Source: Halonatronomonas sp051745425 | GTDB taxonomy: Bacteria; Bacillota; Halanaerobiia; Halanaerobiales; Halarsenatibacteraceae | Direction of reading: 5' to 3' | Assembly (NCBI GenBank): GCA_051745425.1 | Contig: JBNJEB010000012.1 | Span: forward strand, 1 to 24,131 | Length of the DNA stretch: 24,131 bases | In this document: in pieces, positions 17,539 through 24,131 of the stretch | Position numbering within the stretch: the first letter of the stretch is position 1 | Layout of the letters: each line of letters starts with the position of its first letter | Program-made: the position numbers and the translations under genes | The notes under the pieces: model-generated | Database searches by the model: none | Seen by the model: the letters and a program-made list of their open reading frames with translations, nothing else | Told to the model about the DNA's origin: nothing

Positions 17539-18525
17539 CTATTTGGTTCTTGCTATATTTATTTGATTTTTTCTATTATATACCTGATGTTGAATAACTT
17601 TTGTTAATTTTAAAGCTTCCAGACCGTCTGAGCCATTAATTAAAGGCCTGGTTCCATTATTTATACAGTTAATAAAATGTGCTAACTGAGATTTTAATGG
17701 TTCTTCATCATTACTATAATTTTCTTCATGCTCATTATTTCTCTTATATTCAGAACTATCTGCCATCATTTCTTTGCGCCCAGTTACTACTATTTTTCGC
17801 TGAAGATAATCTAGTTCAATATATGAATGTGTTGTTGTTATAGACATCGCCCTGACTTTTTTCTTAGTAGCCCTACTGGCAGTTAAAGTAGCAATAGCGC
17901 CATTAGCCAGGCGGAAATTTGCAATAGCATAATCCATATGTCTTTCTGACTCGACCTTTCTTGCTGTAGCAGAAACATTAGTAATATCTCCTGGAACCAG
18001 AGAACTAACTACATCTATATCATGAATCATCAAATCTTGAATCACATCAGTATCATCAATCCGGGGATCGTATGGTCCCATTCTTTCAACATGTAAAGCA
18101 ACTATCTCTTCATCTTTTAATATATCTGGTAATGCCTGAATTGCAGGATTAAATCTTTCTATATGACCAACCTGGACTATTAAATCCTTCTTTTTTGCAG
18201 CCTGCAAAATAGCTTGAGCTTCTTCAACAGAATTAGTTATAGGCTTTTCAATTAATATATGTAAACCCTTATCTATTGCTTTCATTGCAAGGTCATAATG
18301 AGTAGTTGTTGGAGTAGCAATATTAATTGCATCAACTTCCTCCATCAAACTTTCAGCTGAATCAAACGGCTTAACTCCATAGCTTTCGGCTACTACCCTA
18401 TTCCTCTCATCATCTAGATCAAAAACCCCAATCAAATCACATAAATGCTTTAAAGCTGCATATGAACGAACATGATTTTTGCCCATACTACCAACACCAA
18501 TAACTCCCATCTTCAATTTACTCAT
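17539..18525 (-). CDS. gnnA: Gfo/Idh/MocA oxidoreductase, probable GnnA
   Basis: An NAD(P)-dependent sugar oxidoreductase of 328 residues. The Rossmann start GVIGVGSMGKNHVRSYAAL (residues 7-25) and the family EKP motif (93-95, HILIEKPITNSVEEA) are clear, followed by GHIERFNPAI and the substrate-side MIHDIDVVSSL. Sandwiched between lpxA and a DegT aminotransferase gene, it fits GnnA, which oxidises UDP-GlcNAc at C3 before transamination. The ATG at 18525 has AGGAGG 13 bases upstream, a long spacing, but no better start is in frame. It starts 24 bases after lpxA ends. Specificity is inferred from context; WlbA/WbpB-type activity on a uronic acid substrate is the alternative. Confidence 0.82.
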   Translation of the reverse strand: MSKLKMGVIGVGSMGKNHVRSYAALKHLCDLIGVFDLDDERNRVVAESYGVKPFDSAESLMEEVDAINIATPTTTHYDLAMKAIDKGLHILIEKPITNSVEEAQAILQAAKKKDLIVQVGHIERFNPAIQALPDILKDEEIVALHVERMGPYDPRIDDTDVIQDLMIHDIDVVSSLVPGDITNVSATARKVESERHMDYAIANFRLANGAIATLTASRATKKKVRAMSITTTHSYIELDYLQRKIVVTGRKEMMADSSEYKRNNEHEENYSNDEEPLKSQLAHFINCINNGTRPLINGSDGLEALKLTKVIQHQVYNRKNQINIARTK

Positions 18526-18549
18526 AACTATTTAATTTCCTCCTAATTT

Positions 18550-19323
18550 TTAGCGACAGATTCCCCTTGAACTGCTCTCAATAAAAGCAGTAAGTTCTGT
18601 TATCTCTGCTGCCTCAAATTCACTTTTTATTTTTTCAACAGACTGGCTAATATTTAAACCTGAATGACAAATATATTCATAAGCTCGGGCCATCATCAAC
18701 TTTAGCTCTTCCCTGGGACAATTCCCTAAACCAGACAGTTTAGCTGGGTGCCCCTCTGCTTTTAAAAAGGGGGGTAAATCTTTAATTACTTTTGAAGAAC
18801 TACTTAAAATAGAAGACCTCCCTATTCTAACAAATTGATGAATACCTACCTGATTTCCTATTTCAGCTTCTGAACCTATCTCAACATGACCTGCAACCTG
18901 AGTATTATTACCAATATTAATTCTATCTCCTAATTGACAATCATGGGCAACATGAGCAAAAGCGGCAATATAATTACCTGAACCTATTCTAGTTTCCCCT
19001 TTTTCAACAGTCCCTCTATGAATAGTTACTCCTGGGCCAAAATAATTATCTCTTCCTATCTTTAATTGTGTTGGCTCACCCTGATAACCACTATGTTGAG
19101 GGGGATAACCAAGTAATACACCCCTCCCAATATGATTGTCACTACCAATAAATGTATTACCAATAATTTCAACATCAGATTCAATTACAGTATTCTTTCC
19201 TATGACAACATCAGGTCCTATTATAACTCTTGCCCCCACTTTAACACCTGTTTCTAAACAAGCTTCTGAAGACACTCTAGCAGATTCAGCTATTTCTGTT
19301 CCGACTCCCTGCTTTACTGTCAT
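18550..19323 (-). CDS. lpxA: Acyl-[ACP]--UDP-sugar acyltransferase LpxA
   Basis: First step of lipid A synthesis: transfer of a hydroxyacyl chain from ACP to a UDP-amino sugar in the cytoplasm. The 257-residue protein is a left-handed beta-helix of hexapeptide repeats plus a helical C-terminus. AFAHVAHDC (H124, H127), AGH (H146) and HQF (H162) align by my reading with E. coli H122, H125, H144 and H160; TIHRGTV and the ending SSSRGICR also match. Differences: the position of E. coli K76 appears to be glycine (QHSGYQGEPT), the chain-length position G173 is serine, and the KRRGF stretch is replaced by GNCPRE. I use the ATG at 19323, nine bases after AGGAG; an in-frame TTG sits six bases earlier. 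The gnnA/gnnB neighbours suggest the 3-amino UDP-GlcNAc analogue as acceptor, giving an amide bond at position 3. Confidence 0.88.
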   Translation of the reverse strand: MTVKQGVGTEIAESARVSSEACLETGVKVGARVIIGPDVVIGKNTVIESDVEIIGNTFIGSDNHIGRGVLLGYPPQHSGYQGEPTQLKIGRDNYFGPGVTIHRGTVEKGETRIGSGNYIAAFAHVAHDCQLGDRINIGNNTQVAGHVEIGSEAEIGNQVGIHQFVRIGRSSILSSSSKVIKDLPPFLKAEGHPAKLSGLGNCPREELKLMMARAYEYICHSGLNISQSVEKIKSEFEAAEITELTAFIESSSRGICR

Positions 19324-19393
19324 AAACAATTTCTCCTCTACTAATATTAAATCACCTAACGAACAATTATTATTCTTTGAAACATACGAGATA

Positions 19394-19423
19394 ATTATAT
19401 CATAATTTAAAGGTCAAGGTCAA
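19394..19423 (-). promoter_or_regulatory. Promoter for lpxA-gnnA-gnnB, overlapping the end of the LptD-like gene
   Basis: On the minus strand TTGACC (19418-19423) lies 18 bases before a perfect TATAAT (19394-19399). The -35 box falls in the last codons of the LptD-like gene. No terminator separates the two genes, so lpxA may also be reached by read-through. Confidence 0.55.
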
Positions 19424-21275
19424 AACTAAAGGAAATTGCTGGTTCATCATTAAGAAACTCAGCTTTAAGACCATAACTATAACAATCTAACCTTCTTAAT
19501 AAACCAATCTTTATATTTTCCCAATTATTTTTATGCTGTTGATATTCCCCTGAAAATTCAAGATCCAGGCTGGATTGAACTTCTTCTGTTGGAATTCTTA
19601 AGTTTAACTCTAACATATAAGTATTCTTCTCAGACTTTTTATCTCTCTCAAGATAGGGCTCCCCGCTTGACCAAATCTCTTCCTGAATTAACCCTCCATC
19701 AATCTTATAACCAGACTCTGTCTCATACTCAAAATTTAATCCGATTTCTGTTTCCATATTTGCATAAAAACTCTGCTCAGGTTTATTAAGATAATAATGC
19801 CAGTTATAATTTCCCCTTGCAACTACATTCCAACCATTGACAATTTCAATCGAACCAGCCCAACCAGGTTTAATCTCTATTTGACCGGTATCTTTACCTT
19901 TTTCATTTAATCTACCCATTCCAGCAGATAAATCAAATCCAGAAGGCAGTGATTTTTCAATATCCAGATATGGTAGATATTCCAGATCATAACCTGAGCG
20001 ATACCTCATTCTCCAGTTCATATAATTGCTTCCAGCAAGCTGATAACTTTGTCTATCCAGTTCGCCATTTCTATAGTCATGGTAAAATTTAATATCAAGC
20101 TCATCTTTTAATGTATTATTAATTATATACTCCTGCCTGTAATCATCTGTCATAAATTCATAAGTATAATCATACTTAAATCTAAATGGTGAGGAATTAT
20201 AATCAAATTTCAGTTCTAATGGTTTTGATATTTCCCTTTCATCTCTTCTGCCCTGGGGATACTTAAATTCTTTTGCCTGTCTACCACTAATAGTAAAATT
20301 ATCACTTAATTGATGATTCCAGCCACTAAAATACCTTTCTAAAATTTCATTTTCTTCATTTGTATAAATAAAGCCTGAATCTATACTAAAATAATTAGAA
20401 GGTTTAAAATTTAATACTGTTTCAAATATTTCTTTATACTCAATTTCATCTTCCTCAGGTTCATCAATCTTTTCCTGAGAATATTTTGTATTAAGATCTA
20501 AATTATCAGTAAATCTAATTTGATTGGACCCTGATAAAAGTTGTCTACCCCTCTGGGTATTGGTGAAAAACAAGTCGCCTGAAATTCTATCATATATTTC
20601 ATAATTATATTCTAACTCTAAATAAAAACCTTCTATAGTATCATAACCTAATTCATATGTTGGAACAGGCCTTGACAATCCCTCTTCTCCAGTTTCTTCA
20701 TCTTTTTCATAATGAAGAACATAATTACCTACAGTAAAAATTCTGGTATCTCCCCAATAAAATGATACATCTTCAGCTACTGCTCTATCGCCTGGGTAAA
20801 TCTTAATAGTAGCAGCTTCTAATCTATAATGAGGATCAGGCTGAATACATGGTGTTAGTACTGCCTTTTCAACCTCAATAGCGTGCTCCATTTCACTAAC
20901 TATTGCAATCTTCCCACCAGAAAAATTTAAATTATCAATCTCACTTTCAGCTGCTAAAATTTCGCCTTCTCCAGTATTATAATTATAATATAGTTCCTCA
21001 CCTGTCACATATTCTTCTTCAGTTCTAAGTTTAACAGCATCTCCTGTAGCACTTATTTCATCTTTAGTTATGTAAACCTTAATATCATCTGCTTCAACTT
21101 CTAAGCCAGGAACTCGAAAAATTACATTCCCACTTGCAGTCAACTCCTGCAGATCATAATCATATGTGATGGTATCTGCATCAATAATATAAGGTTGATC
21201 TTCAGCAGCTACTGACACTGAAAATAAAATAAAAAACAAAAAAATCAAAAAAACTATCCTATTCAACCTAATCAT
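19407..21275 (-). CDS. lptD: LptD/OstA-like LPS-assembly outer membrane protein
   Basis: Probable outer-membrane translocon that places LPS in the outer leaflet. With the start used here it has 622 residues, shorter than E. coli LptD (784 residues). A signal peptide (VFLIFLFFILFSVSVAA) is followed by an OstA/LptA-like jellyroll domain (about 28-150; DADTITYDYDLQELTASGNV, VEADDIKVYI), then a barrel domain of alternating strands ending in FSFDLDL. The linker VLTPCIQPDPHYRLEAATIK matches the LptD pattern at that place. Only two cysteines are present, C143 in the linker and C598 near the C-terminus, positioned like the C173-C725 disulfide of E. coli. The ATG at 21275 has AAGGTGGT upstream. The symbol is by family resemblance; no lptE is in the window. 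Confidence 0.82.
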   Translation of the reverse strand: MIRLNRIVFLIFLFFILFSVSVAAEDQPYIIDADTITYDYDLQELTASGNVIFRVPGLEVEADDIKVYITKDEISATGDAVKLRTEEEYVTGEELYYNYNTGEGEILAAESEIDNLNFSGGKIAIVSEMEHAIEVEKAVLTPCIQPDPHYRLEAATIKIYPGDRAVAEDVSFYWGDTRIFTVGNYVLHYEKDEETGEEGLSRPVPTYELGYDTIEGFYLELEYNYEIYDRISGDLFFTNTQRGRQLLSGSNQIRFTDNLDLNTKYSQEKIDEPEEDEIEYKEIFETVLNFKPSNYFSIDSGFIYTNEENEILERYFSGWNHQLSDNFTISGRQAKEFKYPQGRRDEREISKPLELKFDYNSSPFRFKYDYTYEFMTDDYRQEYIINNTLKDELDIKFYHDYRNGELDRQSYQLAGSNYMNWRMRYRSGYDLEYLPYLDIEKSLPSGFDLSAGMGRLNEKGKDTGQIEIKPGWAGSIEIVNGWNVVARGNYNWHYYLNKPEQSFYANMETEIGLNFEYETESGYKIDGGLIQEEIWSSGEPYLERDKKSEKNTYMLELNLRIPTEEVQSSLDLEFSGEYQQHKNNWENIKIGLLRRLDCYSYGLKAEFLNDEPAISFSFDLDL

Positions 21276-21302
21276 TATTATACCACCTTTCAAACAACTT
21301 TC

Positions 21303-21340
21303 AAAAAAAAGACCGGACGGGTTATCGGTACCGACCGGTC
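21303..21340 (-). terminator. Intrinsic terminator after the barrel gene, ahead of the LptD-like gene
   Basis: On the minus strand GACCGGTCGG (21331-21340) pairs with CCGTCCGGTC (21311-21320) with one T-T mismatch across a ten-base loop, followed by eight T (21303-21310). The LptD-like start is only about 28 bases beyond the T run. Confidence 0.88.
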
Positions 21341-21378
21341 AGAAAATTTATTATGATTTCCACGGATTTAGCCTATAA

Positions 21379-22518
21379 TTAAAATCGTATTTCGAAACTT
21401 GCCTGTACATTTGACTCAACCTGTTCTAAATCTGGAATTTGTCCTTCAGTATTCATATCATCTAACATCTGATAACCAATAGAAAACATGCTGCTATCAG
21501 TAACATTTAAGTCAAGACCAATATCAAACTCCCAGCCCCCCTGATTTTCCAATGTATCCTGAAGATTATTAATATCAAATAGCTTATAAGAAGTACTTAG
21601 AGTTGCTAAATCCAGCAAATCAAGCTCAAGACCTGTAATAGTCTGTCTCATTTCATCAAAATTATCTATCTGATAACTGGCCCTAATATTACCTGCATTA
21701 TCTTGATACTCTAAACCAAAAACAGTAGAACTTCCAGCAGAAGAACTAAAAATATTATCTGATATATAATCTGCCGAAACGAAAACATTATTTGCCGGTT
21801 GATAAGAAAAACCCAGCTGGGCCATTTCATTTAATTGTTCTACAAACTGAGTTTGAATTTCCTCAGCTTCCTCGACAGCCTCAACTTCAGTTTCATTATT
21901 CTGATTATCATCGAAGTTATCAAGGTTTGCTGCCGAAACAATATCAGAATCAGTATTGGTTTCATCTATAAGTTCATCTTCATCAATTTCACTATTAGTG
22001 TTTTCCCAGGAAGAACTAGACTTCTGACCAATTCCAGCTCTAATGGTCATACTGGGATTCATATCATATGAAAGATTAAAGCTAGTTAGACTTTCTGTTC
22101 CACTGTTACTTTCTCCTACACTTTGATCAGCTGTAATATAAGCCTCTCTCCCAAAAGGAAGATCAATTCTATTACCGTCAGAACCATTCAACTGAAGAAC
22201 TTCTCTTAGATCTCTTACTCCTTCAGAGTTTTGAACCATAGAGAATAGCTCAGATTCTTCATACTGTTCTTCTCCAAACTGAGAAGCTAAGGCAAAGAGT
22301 TTTTCCTGACCTTCATCAGAAAACTGCCTGAACTCATCATCAGGAAGCTCAAGCCCTGTATTATCAAGAGCAAAGACCTGCCTAACATCATTACCGTTAA
22401 ACTTCTGTAACCAGGTATCTGAATTACTTAAGTTATCGGCCTCTACTATCCCGGGCACGAAAATATTTATAATTATAAATGCAAAAATAATAGCTAAAAT
22501 TAACCTGATCTGGCGCAT
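21379..22518 (-). CDS. Putative outer-membrane beta-barrel protein with acidic insert
   Basis: I do not recognise a specific family. The 379-residue protein has a signal peptide (LILAIIFAFIIINIFVPGI, cleavage near VEA), an N-terminal globular-looking segment to about residue 125, then alternating strands (TSFNLSYDMNPSMTIRAGIG; GNIRASYQIDNF; EFDIGLDLNV) ending in QASFEIRF, a C-terminal phenylalanine typical of barrel proteins. Residues ~176-220 form a low-complexity Asp/Glu/Asn-rich insert between strands, probably a surface loop. I use the ATG at 22518, eight bases after AGGGGG; an in-frame GTG at 22527 falls within that site's spacing. It is transcribed from its own extended -10 promoter and ends in a strong terminator, so it may be largely monocistronic ahead of the LptD-like gene. 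Confidence 0.72.
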   Translation of the reverse strand: MRQIRLILAIIFAFIIINIFVPGIVEADNLSNSDTWLQKFNGNDVRQVFALDNTGLELPDDEFRQFSDEGQEKLFALASQFGEEQYEESELFSMVQNSEGVRDLREVLQLNGSDGNRIDLPFGREAYITADQSVGESNSGTESLTSFNLSYDMNPSMTIRAGIGQKSSSSWENTNSEIDEDELIDETNTDSDIVSAANLDNFDDNQNNETEVEAVEEAEEIQTQFVEQLNEMAQLGFSYQPANNVFVSADYISDNIFSSSAGSSTVFGLEYQDNAGNIRASYQIDNFDEMRQTITGLELDLLDLATLSTSYKLFDINNLQDTLENQGGWEFDIGLDLNVTDSSMFSIGYQMLDDMNTEGQIPDLEQVESNVQASFEIRF

Positions 22519-22559
22519 GGCCTTCACCCCCTTAGAGTTTATGCATAGTCATTACTTAA

Positions 22560-22568
22560 ATTATAGCA
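22560..22568 (-). promoter_or_regulatory. Extended -10 promoter of the acidic-insert barrel gene
   Basis: On the minus strand TGCTATAAT is a full extended -10 element; the -35 region (TGGTAT) is poor. It lies about 40 bases before the ATG. Confidence 0.6.
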
Positions 22569-22612
22569 AATTACGCAGCAAAATACCAGCTTTTTTTAAA
22601 AGAAAAAAGAGA

Positions 22613-22650
22613 ATTCTATTTAAGCAGGAATTCCTATGATAAAATAGAAT
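22613..22650. repeat. Nested inverted repeat upstream of ccmE
   Basis: ATTCTATTT (22613-22621) and AAATAGAAT (22642-22650) are perfect inverted arms. Between them lies a second perfect palindrome, AGGAATTCCT (22626-22635). The right arm overlaps the putative ccmE -10 box. It could be a regulator site or a stem of the transcript; there is no following T run. Confidence 0.5.
22637..22645 (+). promoter_or_regulatory. Putative extended -10 promoter of the ccm operon
   Basis: TGATAAAAT has the TGn extension before TAAAAT and lies about 70 bases before the ccmE ATG. No good -35 box is visible, so this is tentative. The 196-base gap here otherwise holds only the divergent promoter, a T/A-rich run near 22591-22608 and the nested inverted repeat. 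Confidence 0.4.
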
Positions 22651-22714
22651 AGGTTTAATAGAGATAATTAAATTTTTCTCTTTATATTACCTTTAAAAGG
22701 GGGACTTTTAGACC

Positions 22715-23116
22715 ATGAAACCCGTAAGTTATAAAACAAAAGTAGTTATTTTTACAGTTATTATAATTTCTATATTAACTTTTTTAGCTATAAATAATTA
22801 CTCACAATCGTCTGCATATTATATGAAAGTTTCAGAGCTTTTAAAAGAACCACCTGCTAAAGATAGATATCTGAGAATTTCAGGAGTTCTACTCCCGGAA
22901 ACTATAACCTGGAATTCTGAAACAGAAAACCTTGAATTTACTATTAGAGATCCAGAAACAGAAGACCTCTTAAATATAATTTTTAATGAAGAAGAACCAG
23001 ATAATCTAAAAAATAATGACCTGATTCTAGTCGAAGGTTATTATGAAAACGATAAATTAAAAGCTGAACAAATTCTCTATCAATGTCCTTCAAAGTATGA
23101 GGAGCAAGTAAAGTGA
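22715..23116 (+). CDS. ccmE: Cytochrome c maturation haem chaperone CcmE, CxxxY type
   Basis: A membrane-anchored haem chaperone that receives haem from CcmABC-type components and passes it on for attachment to apocytochromes. It has 133 residues, an N-terminal anchor (VVIFTVIIISILTFLAI) and an OB-fold domain (YLRISGVLLPETITW, LEFTIRDPETEDLLNIIFN, LILVEGYYENDKLKAEQILY). The haem site, HxxxY in most CcmE proteins (usually LAKHDENY), reads QCPSKY here, with C124 and Y128. A CxxxY form is known from archaea and sulfate reducers such as Desulfovibrio (system I*). The AAAGGGGGA ribosome site is eleven bases before the ATG. The stop overlaps the ccmA start by four bases. Confidence 0.88.
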   Translation: MKPVSYKTKVVIFTVIIISILTFLAINNYSQSSAYYMKVSELLKEPPAKDRYLRISGVLLPETITWNSETENLEFTIRDPETEDLLNIIFNEEEPDNLKNNDLILVEGYYENDKLKAEQILYQCPSKYEEQVK

Positions 23117-23844
23117 CTATTAATAAAGATATAATATCAAATTACAAAGTTAGCAATCTAAAATATTCTAGAGATGATCTAAATATAATCGATAATGTTA
23201 ATTTAGAATTATTGCCAGGCCAGATAACAGCACTTTTTGGCCCCAATGGTGCTGGAAAATCAACTTTACTTAAACTGCTTGCCGGTATCTGGAAACCTGA
23301 TTCTGGAAAAATTAACTGGTTAAACAAATCTAAAAGTAAAGATCTCTATATAGGTTACATAGCCCATGAACTATTCCTTTATAAAGACCTAACTGCTCGA
23401 GAAAATCTAGAATTTTTTGGCCAGCTATATAATGCTAAAAACTTAAACATAAAAATAAAAAACTTAATCAAGCAGGCCGGTTTGGAACTCTGGTTAAATG
23501 AACCTGTTCATAAATTTTCTAGGGGAATGCAACAAAAACTTACTATCTGTAGAACATTTTTGATTTCACCAGACTTGCTTCTTCTTGATGAACCTTTTTC
23601 TGGTCTTGATAGTAACTCAAGCAAATTCCTGATAAAATTAATCAATCAAAACAAAGATATCCCTGTGCTCTTTACCAGCCATAATCTCCGACAGGGTTTT
23701 AAACTTGCTGACAACTGGCTTATTTTAAAAGATGGGAAGATAATCAAACGCTCAGAAAAGCCAAACAATCTCAATGAACTTAATAACTTTATAAATAATT
23801 ATGATAAAATCCTTGCAGGTGATCTAATAAATGGAGATGCTTAA
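23113..23844 (+). CDS. ccmA: CcmA-type ABC transporter ATPase
   Basis: The ATPase of the CcmAB complex, which drives release of holo-CcmE during cytochrome c maturation. It has 243 residues: Walker A GPNGAGKS (43-50), signature FSRGMQQK (135-142), Walker B LLLLDEPFSGLD (155-166) and switch His190 in LFTSHNLRQG. The signature with SRGM instead of SGGQ is common in CcmA and related exporters. It starts at GTG (23113), overlapping the ccmE stop as GTGA, with GGAG eight bases upstream. The assignment as CcmA rather than a generic ABC ATPase rests on ccmE before it and the CcmB-like gene after it. Confidence 0.9.
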   Translation: MTINKDIISNYKVSNLKYSRDDLNIIDNVNLELLPGQITALFGPNGAGKSTLLKLLAGIWKPDSGKINWLNKSKSKDLYIGYIAHELFLYKDLTARENLEFFGQLYNAKNLNIKIKNLIKQAGLELWLNEPVHKFSRGMQQKLTICRTFLISPDLLLLDEPFSGLDSNSSKFLIKLINQNKDIPVLFTSHNLRQGFKLADNWLILKDGKIIKRSEKPNNLNELNNFINNYDKILAGDLINGDA

Positions 23845-24131
23845 AACAGCAATCTTATTAATAAAAAAAGATATCCAGTTAGAAAAGAATACCGGCCAAT
23901 TATCTGGTGCAATTTTGCTATTTGCTCTGCTTGCAGGCACAATATTTAGCATGGCCTTTCTTCCTGGCCAGGATCAGCTTCGGAACTTTTTCCCAGGCAT
24001 CTACTGGTTCACCCAGATCTTTGCAGTAATGTTAGTCTTAAATAGATCATTTATTCGGGATACAGAAAGTTCCTGCCAGACAGCTATCCTAATGGCGCCT
24101 ATTACCAGAGAAATGCTCCTGCTGGCAAGAA
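23831..24131 (+). CDS. ccmB: CcmB-like haem exporter membrane subunit, N-terminal part
   Basis: The first 100 codons of a membrane protein cut by the right edge. My translation begins MEMLKTAILLIKKDIQLEKN and continues with a hydrophobic helix (GAILLFALLAGTIFSMAFL), then FPGIYWFTQIFAVMLVLNRS with FIRDTESSCQTAILMAPI. The pattern of a helix, a GIxWxxxxFAxxLxLNRSF stretch and then an LxAP motif is that of CcmB. It overlaps the end of ccmA by 14 bases; AGGTGA eight bases before the ATG at 23831 supports this start over the ATG at 23837. Together with CcmA it forms the ABC complex acting on CcmE. Confidence 0.85.
   Translation, partial: MEMLKTAILLIKKDIQLEKNTGQLSGAILLFALLAGTIFSMAFLPGQDQLRNFFPGIYWFTQIFAVMLVLNRSFIRDTESSCQTAILMAPITREMLLLAR

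Noticed and set aside
16422..19323. O-antigen UDP-diacetamido uronic acid pathway (WbpB/WbpE/WbpD type)
   Set aside because: The acyltransferase has LpxA catalytic and C-terminal motifs and LpxA length, and no 6-dehydrogenase gene is present. It remains the main alternative.
19412..19423. Direct repeat GGTCAAGGTCAA
   Set aside because: It encodes the repeated Asp-Leu-Asp-Leu end of the LptD-like protein; only its use as a -35 box is kept.
21276..21303. TTGAAA, 16 bases, TATAAT just before the LptD-like ATG, resembling a promoter
   Set aside because: The TATAAT ends two bases before the ATG, so a transcript would start inside the gene; the match overlaps the ribosome site and is probably chance.
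1..24131. Mobile elements, CRISPR arrays, tRNA or rRNA genes, prophage
   Set aside because: I looked for spaced direct repeats, transposase-like frames and structured RNA genes on both strands and saw none.

Overview
The window is AT-rich and densely coded. It combines Firmicutes-type genes (an AddAB-like nuclease-helicase pair, a NusG-domain-II membrane protein) with outer-membrane and LPS genes (LptD-like, LpxA, TolC-like proteins, beta-barrel proteins). That combination points to a diderm Firmicute, most likely Halanaerobiales, with Negativicutes as the alternative. A cytochrome c maturation operon at the right edge suggests a respiring rather than purely fermentative member. The assignment is inferred from gene content, since no rRNA is present.

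Layout. From 1 to about 6340 (minus strand) there is one likely transcription unit: an unrecognised coiled-coil protein, a NusG_II membrane protein, then AddB-like and AddA-like subunits; addA runs off the left edge. From 6358 to 11820 (minus) there is a four-gene exporter operon in transcription order: a TolC-like protein that seems to lack its barrel segments, a full TolC-like protein, a MacA/HlyD adaptor, a MacB-type ATPase and a MacB-type permease (five genes in all, closely spaced or overlapping). A divergent MarR regulator lies at 11980-12447. The shared promoter region is almost symmetric, with a palindrome over both -35 boxes, so MarR probably controls the pump and itself.

From 12495 to 22518 (minus) lies an outer-membrane biogenesis block. 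In transcription order it holds an acidic-loop barrel protein, an LptD-like protein, LpxA, a Gfo/Idh oxidoreductase and a DegT aminotransferase (together resembling LpxA-GnnA-GnnB, the route to lipid A with a 3-amino-3-deoxy sugar), phosphohexomutase, GalU, and a PorV/TraF-like outer-membrane protein. Mutase and GalU supply UDP-glucose, LpxA/GnnA/GnnB begin lipid A, and the LptD-like protein places LPS in the outer leaflet. Two sequence-related terminator hairpins sit inside this block, ahead of the LptD-like gene and galU.

From 22715 to the right edge (plus) is a ccmE-ccmA-ccmB operon. Its CcmE carries the variant CxxxY haem-binding motif in place of HxxxY. No gene-free stretch exceeds 200 bases. 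I saw no tRNA, rRNA, CRISPR array, insertion sequence or phage gene.
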